From: Hahellaceae bacterium
Lineage (GTDB): Bacteria; Pseudomonadota; Gammaproteobacteria; Pseudomonadales; Oleiphilaceae
DNA: 64,000 bases
Direction: 5' to 3'
Assembly (NCBI GenBank): GCA_024234505.1
Contig: JACKOD010000004.1
Span: 589,001-653,000 of the forward strand
The notes below the pieces were generated by a model. The model had not been told where the DNA came from, made no database searches, and saw only the letters and a program-made list of their open reading frames with translations. Shown piece by piece: positions 43,381 through 52,036 of the stretch. Made by a program: the position numbers and the translations under genes. Position 1 is the stretch's first letter; every line of letters starts with the position of its first letter.

Positions 43381-44655
43381 TTAGAAAGTGAATCCTAATT
43401 CAGCGGCGACACCCAGCTCGTTTTGATTTGCCAGGGCTGCGACATCCAAATGAACTCCGAAAGGAGAAATGCCAAACCCCGTGGTCAGTGTGCCACGACT
43501 GCCATCGTCGGCAACATCGCTGGCGATATTGTAACGGCCACCAATACGTAGTTGCGCCCAATCCCATGCATTGAATTCTGCGCCTATCGCAATAAGCTGG
43601 GTGTCATCTTCAAAACTAAAGGCTTTGTTAGGCGTCACATCCAGATCAATGGCAATGGTGTGTATATCGCTTTGATGCGCAATACCCACTTTCACATTCG
43701 GTTTGATATCTATGGTATTGGTGCTCAGACCGGGACCCCCCGGAACCGTTTTGATATCCATTGGAATCAGATTGCGTATGGCGAAACCGGCGGTCCATTC
43801 ATTTTGAGCGCCAAACATCATCGCTACGCCAAGGTCGAGGTTAAATTCAGTAGACGTGGTCTCATAATCATTGGAGTCGATATTGTTGTCTTCGAACTTG
43901 TTCGCCGACGCGACATATTTGTAAGAAACCAGTTCGACCCATTTGGGCGTCACACCAACGGCAACAGGAGAGCCGTTCATGTCAAAACTTGTTGCGAGAG
44001 CAATACCTGCCTCGGCCATGCCCGCACCGATACCGGTCACATCCGATGTCAGCAAATCTTCGGGGTTGCTGGGTAGGTTTCCAGATTGGCCATTATTCAA
44101 ATCGGTGAGAATCTGGTCTAGAAACACACCATCACGGTAGTTGGTGGTAATGACCGCCTTGGAGGTTGCGTCAATAAACAAAGCTCCAGCAAAGTTGTTG
44201 CCAGGAATGGCGATGGCTATACCAGCGCCAATGTCGGCACGTGCCGTATCCTGATTGATCCCCTTCAGTGCTGTGTTGAGATTGTTTGTGGCATCAATGG
44301 CATTTTGTATATTCGCGCTATTAGGATTTGCTTTTGCCGCGTCGATAGCATTCGAGAACTTGTCGAACAGTTTATCTTGCTGAATCTTGTCGACATCATC
44401 AATCAGGTCATCTTCGTCCGCCACCGTGATATTGGCAGAGGGTATGATTAGTCCAAATCCATCTTTACTATCGCGATGTTTTACTGCCAGCAATGCAGGG
44501 TTAAAAAAACTTGCCGCAGCCGGTTGAGATGAGGCGACGCCCACGCCTCCCATGGCAAATGAGCGCGCATCGGTAAACGCGGAAGGGGCGGCATTCACAA
44601 ATGATGAAGTCAATGACAAAGCTGAGATGGATAAAGCGAGCAAGTGCTTTTGCAT
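43381..44655 (-). CDS. TraF-like outer-membrane beta-barrel protein
   Basis: A 424-residue exported protein resembling the conjugal-transfer TraF_2 family, whose members are predicted outer-membrane barrels. A signal peptide (HLLALSISALSLTSSFVNA) precedes ARSFAMGGVGVASSQPAAASFFNPALLA, the family N-terminal signature. A charged helical insert follows (about 75-140), then beta strands, many ending in aromatics. The last residues ELGFTF end in Phe, as needed for Bam insertion. Despite the name, such genes are chromosomal and of unknown function. ATG 44655 is chosen by the signal peptide; the frame opens at 44802. It is divergent from flgP. Confidence 0.82.
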   Translation of the reverse strand: MQKHLLALSISALSLTSSFVNAAPSAFTDARSFAMGGVGVASSQPAAASFFNPALLAVKHRDSKDGFGLIIPSANITVADEDDLIDDVDKIQQDKLFDKFSNAIDAAKANPNSANIQNAIDATNNLNTALKGINQDTARADIGAGIAIAIPGNNFAGALFIDATSKAVITTNYRDGVFLDQILTDLNNGQSGNLPSNPEDLLTSDVTGIGAGMAEAGIALATSFDMNGSPVAVGVTPKWVELVSYKYVASANKFEDNNIDSNDYETTSTEFNLDLGVAMMFGAQNEWTAGFAIRNLIPMDIKTVPGGPGLSTNTIDIKPNVKVGIAHQSDIHTIAIDLDVTPNKAFSFEDDTQLIAIGAEFNAWDWAQLRIGGRYNIASDVADDGSRGTLTTGFGISPFGVHLDVAALANQNELGVAAELGFTF

Positions 44656-44761
44656 GAGATATCTTCCCGTGGTTGCAGGTGGATAACGAAATATTCTGGT
44701 AATGAGTATATAAGGTGTTAAAAATGTTTCCCGAAATTGGCGAAAACTATTTGGTGTTCGT

Positions 44762-44775
44762 GGCAATTTATTGCC
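44762..44775. promoter_or_regulatory. Palindrome GGCAAT-TT-ATTGCC in a divergent promoter region
   Basis: A perfect 14-base dyad in the 299-base gap 44656-44954 between the TraF-like gene and flgP. The rest of the gap is AT-rich (for example TATTTAAAGTATTAATATTTAAA at 44849-44871) and probably holds both promoters. Confidence 0.45.
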
Positions 44776-44954
44776 GCATCCAGCAGTCAGTAGGACGGCC
44801 AAATTGATTTATTCTAGCCGTCGATGGCGTAAGATGTTTCTAACATACTGTATTTAAAGTATTAATATTTAAATTTGTTTGCGTGTTCAGATGGCATAAT
44901 TATTTCATTGTTTTTTTAATCCTAAATTTTATGACCAAGAGAGATGATCTTCCC

Positions 44955-45617
44955 ATGATGCGGATTGCCAGAGTGACCTGTTTTAATCGAAATCTCTTGC
45001 ACCTTCTGTGTGTCGGATGGCTGTCTGCTGTTATGGCGGGTTGTGAAACACTGGAAGAATGGGCCGGATTTGTTCAGCGTAATGAAGAAATGCCGCCCTC
45101 CGAGACCATGGTCATGCGTGTTACCGGATATGCTGCCTATGATGTCGAAGCGGCTAAAAAGTCGGCCCAGTTCCGGCTGGATGCCGTGCGCGCTTCACGG
45201 CTGGATGCGTATCGCGCGCTGGCTGAAAGGGTGTATGGAACGCGGATTATCAGCCAGTCACAGGTTTCTCGTGCTTCGCTGACTCAGGATAGTTTTGTTG
45301 CCCGTGTTGATAGCAGTGTTCGGGGGGCTCAAGTTATCTCAGTTAGTGAGCACACTCAGGGAACCATAGAAACAGTCGTTGAGTTGATATTGGATACGGC
45401 CCTGAATCGTTGTCTGGTCTACGGTAATACGGTAAACAATGCGGCAGCTTGCCGAATACCTCTGCCGTCCGGAAGTGATATTGAGCGAGACCGGGTCGCT
45501 TATACTTCATCGGTGGATAATGTGATGGGCGACGGTGAGCTCAGTGTTGAAAAGGGGGATAAAATGTCGACGTCCTCTTCAGGAGCGAGTCATGGTTCGT
45601 TATATTTTCTTAAGTAA
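44955..45617 (+). CDS. flgP: FlgP-like outer membrane lipoprotein (LPP20 family)
   Basis: FlgP-type proteins build an outer-membrane-associated disk or ring around the flagellar motor. The 220-residue protein has a lipobox (AVMAGC, lipidated Cys30) and MRVTGYAAYDVEAAKKSAQ, the family signature. SRLDAYRALAERVYGTRI and VRGAQVISVSEHTQGTIETV follow. I place the start at ATG 44955, which gives a normal lipoprotein signal; the frame opens at 44883. flgT begins 26 bases before its end. No other flagellar gene is in the window, and the usual third partner FlgO is not seen. Confidence 0.82.
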   Translation: MMRIARVTCFNRNLLHLLCVGWLSAVMAGCETLEEWAGFVQRNEEMPPSETMVMRVTGYAAYDVEAAKKSAQFRLDAVRASRLDAYRALAERVYGTRIISQSQVSRASLTQDSFVARVDSSVRGAQVISVSEHTQGTIETVVELILDTALNRCLVYGNTVNNAAACRIPLPSGSDIERDRVAYTSSVDNVMGDGELSVEKGDKMSTSSSGASHGSLYFLK

Positions 45618-46851
45618 AAACGGGCTCGGCTGGGCTTTGTTTCGCTTATTGAGGTTGATGGCAGAGAGTGCGTTGGTGGTCACGCTGGTGGCCGTGCCTG
45701 CTCACGCTCAATGGGTTGAAGCCACAGGCTACGCAACCGTTAGTGGTGCAGGTGATCAGGCAACCGATTATTCACAAGCCCGAGAAGCCGCAATGAGCGA
45801 TGCGCTTCGTCAGGCAGCGCAGCAATTACAAACCCAATCCGGTAATTCACTAAGCAATAGCGGGTCGATGGACGGCCTGTCAGCCCAGGTAAAAGCGACC
45901 GTTCGGGAAATGAGCGTGCTCGACGAGCAGGTGATAGGTAATCTGTACACTGTGCGATTGAAGGCAGATTTGATTCCCCGGGCGGCCTGTGCGCTTGAGA
46001 AAAAGCGCAGTTACCGGAAAAAAGTTGCCATGCTGGGCTTTATGCTGCAAACCAATGCGCAAACCTCGCTGGGCGGCCTTACCGATATACAGCGAGGCGT
46101 GCCCGCGATGCTGGCCGATCAGCTTGGGCTGCTGGGCGATAGTCAGGTGTACTCGTCCAGTCAACAAACCTTGTATGGCGATGTGCAAAATGCACCCTCC
46201 AGCGAATCTCAATTGAAAACGCTGACCAAGGCAGTTCAGCTGGCAAAGCAGATGGGGGTACAGTTCGTCATATCTGGTGTCATTCGTGATCTCTCATCCT
46301 TTAATCCCCATCCTGCTGCAAACTCCGCGCTGGATAAAATGTCATCCTGGTTAGGCCTGCAAGAAACTCGCAGACATTTTGCCGTCGATATTTTTGTCCA
46401 TGATGGCTTGAGCGGGGATATTCTGATGCAAAAGCGCTTTGAAACGGTAGGAGAGTGGGATCAGCCAGCCAATGAATCGGTGGGGTTTGGATCCCCTGCA
46501 TTTCTTGAGACTTCCTATGGGCAGGCCGTTAATCGCTTGCTAGGGGAAATGGCGTTGTCATTGAACGACGCGTTGCGGTGTCAGCCTTTTATGGTACGCA
46601 TCACTCGAATGGAAGATAAAACCCTGCATTTTGATGCGGGAGCATTGTCAGGAATTCGTCCTGGCGATGAACTGGCCGTGTACCGTACCTACCAGTTTTA
46701 TGACAGTAACGGGCTTAAAGGGATGGAGCTGGCAAATGCTAAATCGGTACTTTCGGTCACGCAGGTTCATCCTGATTTTTCCAGTGGCATTTTGCCAATT
46801 GAACCCGGCAGACTGAATATTCAGGAAGATGACTTGCTTATTGCGTGGTAG
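45592..46851 (+). CDS. flgT: FlgT-like flagellar H-ring protein
   Basis: FlgT forms the H-ring around the basal body and helps hold the stator, best known for the Vibrio Na+ motor. The 419-residue protein has a signal peptide (ALVVTLVAVPAHA), an N-domain (WVEATGYATVSGAGDQATDYS, shared with FlgP), and a middle domain (KVAMLGFMLQTNAQTSLGGL, VQFVISGVIRDLSSF). The C-terminal domain (FDAGALSGIRPGDELAVYR) closes with the ILPIEPGRLNIQEDDLLIAW block. ATG 45592 follows AGGAG at 6 bases. The gene overlaps flgP by 26 bases, so both are made from one mRNA. Confidence 0.85.
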   Translation: MVRYIFLSKNGLGWALFRLLRLMAESALVVTLVAVPAHAQWVEATGYATVSGAGDQATDYSQAREAAMSDALRQAAQQLQTQSGNSLSNSGSMDGLSAQVKATVREMSVLDEQVIGNLYTVRLKADLIPRAACALEKKRSYRKKVAMLGFMLQTNAQTSLGGLTDIQRGVPAMLADQLGLLGDSQVYSSSQQTLYGDVQNAPSSESQLKTLTKAVQLAKQMGVQFVISGVIRDLSSFNPHPAANSALDKMSSWLGLQETRRHFAVDIFVHDGLSGDILMQKRFETVGEWDQPANESVGFGSPAFLETSYGQAVNRLLGEMALSLNDALRCQPFMVRITRMEDKTLHFDAGALSGIRPGDELAVYRTYQFYDSNGLKGMELANAKSVLSVTQVHPDFSSGILPIEPGRLNIQEDDLLIAW

Positions 46852-46889
46852 ATTTTACAGAGGAAATGTTCTCTCGGGGTAAATCATCA

Positions 46890-46929
46890 CATTGCAAGGT
46901 GCGTGATAGCTAACACACACCTTGCAATG
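46890..46929. terminator. 12-bp hairpin between convergent flgT and sufE
   Basis: CATTGCAAGGTG (46890-46901) pairs perfectly with CACCTTGCAATG (46918-46929), extended by three more pairs after one mismatch. It lies between two convergent genes and probably ends both transcripts, but has no U-tract on either side. Confidence 0.6.
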
Positions 46930-46934
46930 CCATA

Positions 46935-47393
46935 TCAGCAGTGTAATCTGGCCATTCCCTGGACTTTTTTTACCATGGAGCGCAGGCCATTGCCTCGGGT
47001 AGGGCTGATATGCCTAATTAAATCCATTTGATTAAAAATGCCTTCAATGTCGACAGCCAACAGCTCTTGTGGTGTTTTTGCGTTAAAGGCGGCCAGTACG
47101 ACGGCAGCTAAACCTTTTACAATCATGGCATCGCTTTCAATGAGCAGGTACATCTTGCCACTGTCTTGATCAAAATAGTGAATCAGCCATACCTGACTTT
47201 GGCAGCCGTGCACATAATTGAGCTCGATCTTTTCTGATTCCGGAAAGGGGGGGAGTTTCTTGCCCAGATCAATCACGTAGGCATAGCGTTCTTCCCAGTC
47301 ATCCAGAAAGCTGAATGTCTCCAGTATTTCATCTGTTGTGATGGATGCACCAAATTCGTTACCAACAAACAGAGCTTTTTGTTCTTGCGTCAT
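46935..47393 (-). CDS. sufE: SufE-family sulfur acceptor
   Basis: SufE takes persulfide sulfur from SufS and passes it to SufBCD. The 152-residue protein has the DEILETFSFLDDWEERYAYVI helix pair, and YVHGCQSQVW carries the acceptor cysteine (Cys64). SDAMIVKGLAAVVLAAFN and RGNGLRSMVKKVQGMA complete the fold. ATG 47393 gives the family start; the frame opens at 47483 but would run into sufT. It is the last gene of the suf operon and ends 83 bases from flgT. Placement at the operon end, separated from sufS by sufA and sufT, differs from E. coli sufABCDSE. Confidence 0.93.
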   Translation of the reverse strand: MTQEQKALFVGNEFGASITTDEILETFSFLDDWEERYAYVIDLGKKLPPFPESEKIELNYVHGCQSQVWLIHYFDQDSGKMYLLIESDAMIVKGLAAVVLAAFNAKTPQELLAVDIEGIFNQMDLIRHISPTRGNGLRSMVKKVQGMARLHC

Positions 47394-47436
47394 AAATTGT
47401 GTTCCAGCGGTACGAGGTGACGTCGTTTCGCGAAAG

Positions 47437-47979
47437 TTAAAGCATTCCGAGATGAAGCTTGGCCTCGTCGGTGAGCATGTCATTATTCCACGGGGGGTCG
47501 AAAACCAGCTGTACTTCTACGTGGTCGACATTAGGAACCTGAAGTACCTTGGTTCGGGCGTCTTCAACGATGACCGGTCCCATGCCGCAGCCGGGCGCGG
47601 TCAGGGTCATTTTAAGGTAAACGCTGTTGCCTTTTTCATCTCCGTTTTTAATCTCGCACTCATAAACCAGGCCAAGATCTACGATATTCACGGGAATCTC
47701 AGGATCAAAGCAGTGTCGCAGCGCTTCCCATACCTGGTTCTCGTTGACGGAGCCATCTTCGGGGGTTTCGAAGTCGCTGAATTTGACTTCTTTGCCCAGT
47801 GCATCCGAATCCTTGCCTTCGATACGTGCCAGGTTGCCGTTAACCACTACCGTAAAGGTGCCACCCAGCGCCTGGGTAATGGTGACAAAGGTGTCTTTGG
47901 GTATGCGGATTTCCATTCCGGAAGGCACCAGTCGTGCTTCAACATCACGCTTGGTCAGTACGACTTCTCTTTCGGCCAT
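47437..47979 (-). CDS. sufT: Fe-S assembly factor SufT (DUF59/MIP18 domain)
   Basis: SufT helps mature Fe-S proteins, notably under high demand. The 180-residue protein has a specific N-terminal region (about 1-75; KDTFVTITQALGGTFTVVV) and a DUF59 domain. The latter has FDPEIPVNIVDLGLVYECEI and the cysteine-bearing MTLTAPGCGMGPVIVEDA. VQLVFDPPWNNDMLTDEAK is the conserved C-terminal block. It follows sufA by 101 bases and precedes sufE by 43, all on one strand, so it is part of the suf operon. Confidence 0.95.
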   Translation of the reverse strand: MAEREVVLTKRDVEARLVPSGMEIRIPKDTFVTITQALGGTFTVVVNGNLARIEGKDSDALGKEVKFSDFETPEDGSVNENQVWEALRHCFDPEIPVNIVDLGLVYECEIKNGDEKGNSVYLKMTLTAPGCGMGPVIVEDARTKVLQVPNVDHVEVQLVFDPPWNNDMLTDEAKLHLGML

Positions 47980-48080
47980 GTTGCTCTCTTGAGGTTATCT
48001 AAAATGAGTGGTGTCGCGATGCGATGGTGGCGTGCATGCATCGAGTCAATATCATCTGCTGGAAGGCGTGTTAGGCCTGC

Positions 48081-48437
48081 TCAGGATACAGAAAAACTCT
48101 CGCCACAACCGCATTCGCCGGTCGCGTTTGGATTTTCGAATAAAAACATCGAATTTAATCCGCGTGTCACAAAGTCTATCCGGGTGCCTTTCAGCACGGC
48201 TAAATCTTTTCGGGGCACATAGAGCGTGACATTTTCGCCAATCAGGATACTTTCGTCATCACCTTCGGGGGCACTGGCCAGCTGTGTTTCATACATATAG
48301 CCGGAGCATCCGCTGGTTTGTAAGAACAATCGTATGCCGTTACTTTCAGGGTGTTTTGCCAGTTCTTTTTGAATATGCCGGAGCGCGGTTTCGGTCATCG
48401 AGATGCCCGCTTCGGGAATATAGGCTTCAGTTGTCAT
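48081..48437 (-). CDS. sufA: A-type Fe-S carrier (SufA/IscA family)
   Basis: A-type proteins carry Fe-S clusters from the scaffold to targets. The 118-residue protein has the three conserved cysteines: GCSGYMYE (one) and GECGCGESF (two). ISMTETALRHIQKELAKH and RIDFVTRGLNSMFLFENPNA are family blocks. The conserved start is ATG 48437; a GTG three codons earlier is the alternative, but AAGGA fits ATG better. Its place between sufS and sufT supports SufA over ErpA or IscA, although sequence alone cannot separate these well. Confidence 0.88.
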   Translation of the reverse strand: MTTEAYIPEAGISMTETALRHIQKELAKHPESNGIRLFLQTSGCSGYMYETQLASAPEGDDESILIGENVTLYVPRKDLAVLKGTRIDFVTRGLNSMFLFENPNATGECGCGESFSVS

Positions 48438-48518
48438 AGCCTGCACTTTTCCTTTAAATGTTGCCTTGATCTATCTTAAAGTCATTCGGCCTTTTGATGC
48501 TTGCTCAATTCGGCAGCA

Positions 48519-49778
48519 TCAACAACACATGCGTTGAATTTTTTGCAGGGCCGTAAACAATTGCTCGACTTCTTCTTGCGTATTGTAAAAAGCAAAAGAG
48601 GCTCGTGCGGTTCCGGGGACAGCAAAAAAATCCATCAATGGCATAGCACAATGATGTCCGGTACGAATGGCAATGCCTTGCTGATCGAGCAAAGTACCGA
48701 TATCGCTGGGATGCAATCCCTCTATTTTGAATGAGACCACCGGTACTTTTTGCTCAGCAGTTCCGATCAAATGCATGCCAGGAACCTCTCTGGCAAGAAG
48801 CTGGGCTCGTTTTAGCAAGTTCTGTTCATGCAATTCGATGGCGGGCCGGTCGAGAGCGTTCAGGTAATCAAGGGCTGCACCTAAACCTACGGCTTCTGCA
48901 ATGGCGGGTGTGCCTGCTTCAAATTTATAGGGCAGTTCATTCCAGGTTGTTTTGGCAAAGGTTACACGTTCAATCATTTCGCCTCCTCCCTGATAAGGAG
49001 GAAGTGCTTCAAGGCAGTTTGCCTTTCCGTACAGCACGCCAATGCCGGTGGGGCCAAACAGTTTGTGTGACGAAAATGCCAGAAAATCGCAGTTCAGTTG
49101 CTGAACGTCAACATTAAAATGCGGGAGTGCCTGGGCTGCATCCACCAGCGTCAGAGCACCGATGGCTTTTGCCTGGGCAATCATCTCTCTGACCGGATTA
49201 ATGGTGCCTAAGACATTGGAGACGTAAGTAATCGCCAGGATTTTCGTGCGGCTTGAAAGCAGTGTTTCGAATGCCCCTTCCAGTAACTGCCCGCGTTCGT
49301 CAAGTGGAATGACTTTGAGAACAGCGCCACTGCGCTCGGCCGCCATTTGCCAGGGAACAATGTTGGCATGATGCTCCATGTGGCTGACGAGAATTTCATC
49401 ACCGGGCTGCAAAGACTGGGCAAGGCCACTGGCAACAACGTTTATTGCTTCCGTGGTGCCTTTCGTCCAGATGATTTCGCGACTTTCGCGAGCATTCAGA
49501 AACGCCCGTACTTTTTCCCGAGCACCTTCGAAGTCGGCGGTTGCACGATCACCCAGCGTGTGAGCACCACGGTGCACATTGGCGTTGTCGGTGCGATAGT
49601 AGCGATTCATGGACTCAATGACACTCAGCGGTTTCTGCGCTGAGGCACCATTGTCGAGATAGACCAAAGGCCGGCCATTCACCTGCTGCGCGAGTATGGG
49701 AAAATCCTCGCGAATTTTCTGTACGTCAAACGGCGTGATCATGGCTTGTGTGATTGTTGCGGTGGCAACCTGAGTCAT
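48519..49778 (-). CDS. sufS: Cysteine desulfurase SufS
   Basis: SufS is the PLP-dependent group II desulfurase that supplies persulfide sulfur. The 419-residue protein has YLDNGASAQKPLSVIESM, the PLP lysine in AFSSHKLFGPTGIG, EHHANIVPWQ, and the catalytic cysteine in GHHCAMPLMDFF. The short active-site loop marks a SufS/CsdA enzyme rather than IscS. ATG 49778 is used; ATG 49742 would remove 12 residues before FDVQKIREDFP. A 105-base gap separates it from sufD; it contains a GCTTCGC/GCGAAGC inverted repeat. Confidence 0.96.
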   Translation of the reverse strand: MTQVATATITQAMITPFDVQKIREDFPILAQQVNGRPLVYLDNGASAQKPLSVIESMNRYYRTDNANVHRGAHTLGDRATADFEGAREKVRAFLNARESREIIWTKGTTEAINVVASGLAQSLQPGDEILVSHMEHHANIVPWQMAAERSGAVLKVIPLDERGQLLEGAFETLLSSRTKILAITYVSNVLGTINPVREMIAQAKAIGALTLVDAAQALPHFNVDVQQLNCDFLAFSSHKLFGPTGIGVLYGKANCLEALPPYQGGGEMIERVTFAKTTWNELPYKFEAGTPAIAEAVGLGAALDYLNALDRPAIELHEQNLLKRAQLLAREVPGMHLIGTAEQKVPVVSFKIEGLHPSDIGTLLDQQGIAIRTGHHCAMPLMDFFAVPGTARASFAFYNTQEEVEQLFTALQKIQRMCC

Positions 49779-49883
49779 AGGGGCCTCATATCTCTTTTTT
49801 GCAGTGGGAGGCTTCGCAGCGCAGTCATGGGCTACTCCGCGAAGCTATCGCCTTATCTCTTCTGTCTACACCCAAGATGCATA

Positions 49884-51173
49884 TTACACATGCGCTGCAT
49901 GGATAAATGCTTCCAGTTTTTGCTCTACCAGTGTGCGTACATTTTCATCGGGAATCTGGTAGACCAGTTCCACGACAAAGCCCAATGTCAGCATCGTTGC
50001 AGCCTGATCTTTGGGAATGCCACGAGTGAGCAAATAAAACAGCTCTTCTTCATTGAGCTGGCCGATTGTCGTGCCATGGGCACATTTGACATCGTCGGCA
50101 TAAATTTCCAGCTCGGGTTTGGTGTCAATCTCTGCGTCATTGGAAAGTAGCAGGTTTCGATTATTCATTGCCCCGTTGGATTTTTGTGCATCACGATGGA
50201 TATGAATCCGACCGTTAAATACAATCCGGGATGAATCTGCAGCAATGCAGCGATAATTTTCTTCGCTATTGCAGTGACTGGCGATGTGCTCGATTTCTGT
50301 ATGGTTGTCGTAATGCTGCTGACCCAGCGTGACGCAAACACCATTCAATTTGCACTCCGCCCCCGGTTCTGCCAATGCTACTTTAAGATCGTGGCGACGT
50401 AGTTTGCCGCCAAAGCCGGCACAATGGGTTTCCAGTCGGCTGTCCCGCTGCAATTGGGCCAGCGTGAGACCGGTATGTGCCACCGATTCGCCCGCCAGAT
50501 CCAACCGGATCAAGGTCAGTTGTGACTGGGGTTGCAAACGCAGTTCCGTCACACTGTTGGTCAGTACGGTACACGCCGGCGTCTCTCCGCTGGCTCCGGT
50601 AAATTCTTCAATCAAGGTGGCCTGCGCACCGGATTCCGCCAGGACAAACAGTTTGGGATAACTTGCCCCTTGATCTTCGCTGTCGTACTGAATCACTAGC
50701 GGCTGATCGAGTCGCTGATTCTTTTTGATTCGAATGAACAGACCTTCACTGAAGTGTGCCGTATTTAACTGTGCAAAGGGCAGGTCGCTACGCTGATAGA
50801 GAGTAGATTGGCTCACCAGTGCGGCATCGGACTCATTCAACTGTTCGAAACTGATCACCTCTACTAAGTGGTTTTCAGGTAACTCACCAGCGTCTTTTTG
50901 CCACAGACCGTTGCGCAGTACCAGCCGATAGCCGGACACTCCGTCGCTTGCCGCCTCGGCGGCACCCTGGCCTGTCGAATTGTTCGATAGCGTATCCAGA
51001 TGGCTTAGTGCGGCCGCAGAATAACGCCAGTCTTCGTTTTTCCGGGTTGGCAGCGCCAGGGTATCCAATTGCGCCCGGGCGTTTTGCTGTAACTTTTGCA
51101 ATGCTTCGCAAAGGCGGCTGTTTTGCGGTGCGGTGCAAAGCAGTGCTTCCGGAAATTTCTTAACAGCATTCAT
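49884..51173 (-). CDS. sufD: Fe-S assembly protein SufD
   Basis: SufD is a right-handed beta-helix partner of SufB in the SufBC2D scaffold. The 429-residue protein has TLALPTRKNEDWRYSAAAL near the N-terminus, a beta-helix core (VVELRLQPQSQLTLIRLDL-type repeats), and C-terminal RIHIHRDAQKSNGAMNNRNL, AEIDTKPELEIYADDVKCAH and GTTIGQLNEEELFYLLTRG, all SufD signatures. Cys and His in VKCAHG are the residues at the SufB-SufD interface. sufC ends 15 bases upstream. The next gene downstream is sufS. Confidence 0.96.
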   Translation of the reverse strand: MNAVKKFPEALLCTAPQNSRLCEALQKLQQNARAQLDTLALPTRKNEDWRYSAAALSHLDTLSNNSTGQGAAEAASDGVSGYRLVLRNGLWQKDAGELPENHLVEVISFEQLNESDAALVSQSTLYQRSDLPFAQLNTAHFSEGLFIRIKKNQRLDQPLVIQYDSEDQGASYPKLFVLAESGAQATLIEEFTGASGETPACTVLTNSVTELRLQPQSQLTLIRLDLAGESVAHTGLTLAQLQRDSRLETHCAGFGGKLRRHDLKVALAEPGAECKLNGVCVTLGQQHYDNHTEIEHIASHCNSEENYRCIAADSSRIVFNGRIHIHRDAQKSNGAMNNRNLLLSNDAEIDTKPELEIYADDVKCAHGTTIGQLNEEELFYLLTRGIPKDQAATMLTLGFVVELVYQIPDENVRTLVEQKLEAFIHAAHV

Positions 51174-51188
51174 GGCGTGTCTCCCTGA

Positions 51189-51947
51189 TCAGGCGTTTGC
51201 CGAGTCTTCGATGCCCAACCAGCCGTAGCCTTTTTCTTCCAGTTCCAGCGCGAGTTCTTTGCCACCAGACTTGATGATTTTGCCTTTGGCTAAAACGTGT
51301 ACGTAATCGGGAACAATGTAGTCCAGCAGTCGCTGGTAGTGGGTGACCATAATCACTGAGCGCTCGGGGTGACGCAGCGCATTCACGCCATCGGCAACTA
51401 CTTTCAATGCATCTATGTCCAGGCCGGAATCGGTTTCATCCAATATGGCGAGACGAGGTTCGAGCATCAGCATTTGCATAATTTCGTTGCGCTTCTTTTC
51501 GCCGCCGGAGAAGCCTTCATTTACGCCGCGCTTCAGAAAGGCAGGATCGAGATTGACCTGTTTGATCTTTTCCTTCGCTAATCGCATGAAGGTTGCCGCG
51601 TCCAGTTCTTCTTGTCCATGATAAGAGCGAATGCTGTTCAGTGCGGTTTTGAGAAATTGCAGGTTGCTGACTCCCGGAATTTCTACAGGATATTGAAATG
51701 CCAGGAATACGCCTTCTCGCGCCCGTTGTTCGGTAGGCATTTCCAGCAGGTTTTTATCGCCAAGGATAATTTCGCCGTCAGTAATCTCATAATCTTCGTT
51801 GCCCGCCAGCACCTGCGAAAGGGTACTTTTTCCAGAACCATTCGGCCCCATAATGGCGTGAACTTCGCCGGGCTTTACTTCCAGATCGATGCCTTTGAGG
51901 ATGGGGGTTCCATCAATGGCGGCGTGCAGATTCCTGATCTTTAACAT
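51189..51947 (-). CDS. sufC: Fe-S assembly ATPase SufC
   Basis: SufC is the ABC-type ATPase of the SufBC2D complex. The 252-residue protein has Walker A (GPNGSGKSTLSQ), a Q-loop (FLAFQYPVEIPGVSN), the signature GFSGGEKKRNEIMQM, Walker B (LAILDETDSGLDIDALK) and the H-loop (VIMVTHYQRLL). The D in DETD and the SGGEKKR signature variant are typical of SufC. ATG 51947 is the family start. It follows sufB by 89 bases and precedes sufD by 15 bases. Confidence 0.98.
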   Translation of the reverse strand: MLKIRNLHAAIDGTPILKGIDLEVKPGEVHAIMGPNGSGKSTLSQVLAGNEDYEITDGEIILGDKNLLEMPTEQRAREGVFLAFQYPVEIPGVSNLQFLKTALNSIRSYHGQEELDAATFMRLAKEKIKQVNLDPAFLKRGVNEGFSGGEKKRNEIMQMLMLEPRLAILDETDSGLDIDALKVVADGVNALRHPERSVIMVTHYQRLLDYIVPDYVHVLAKGKIIKSGGKELALELEEKGYGWLGIEDSANA

Positions 51948-52036
51948 GTTTTACTCTCTCAAAATGCGGTGGCTGGTCTGATGCCAGCTATCTGTAACTT
52001 GTAATTAGGTCAATATCCAAAACAGAGGTTCGTGCG

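Noticed and set aside
44760..44777. TGGCA...TTGCC, resembling a sigma-54 promoter upstream of flgP
   Set aside because: The GG and GC are 9 bases apart instead of 10. The match is better explained by the palindrome GGCAAT-TT-ATTGCC.
47338..48222. Rightward open frame of 294 codons opposite sufT and sufE
   Set aside because: It is antisense to well-supported suf genes, has no recognisable domain and no ribosome site.
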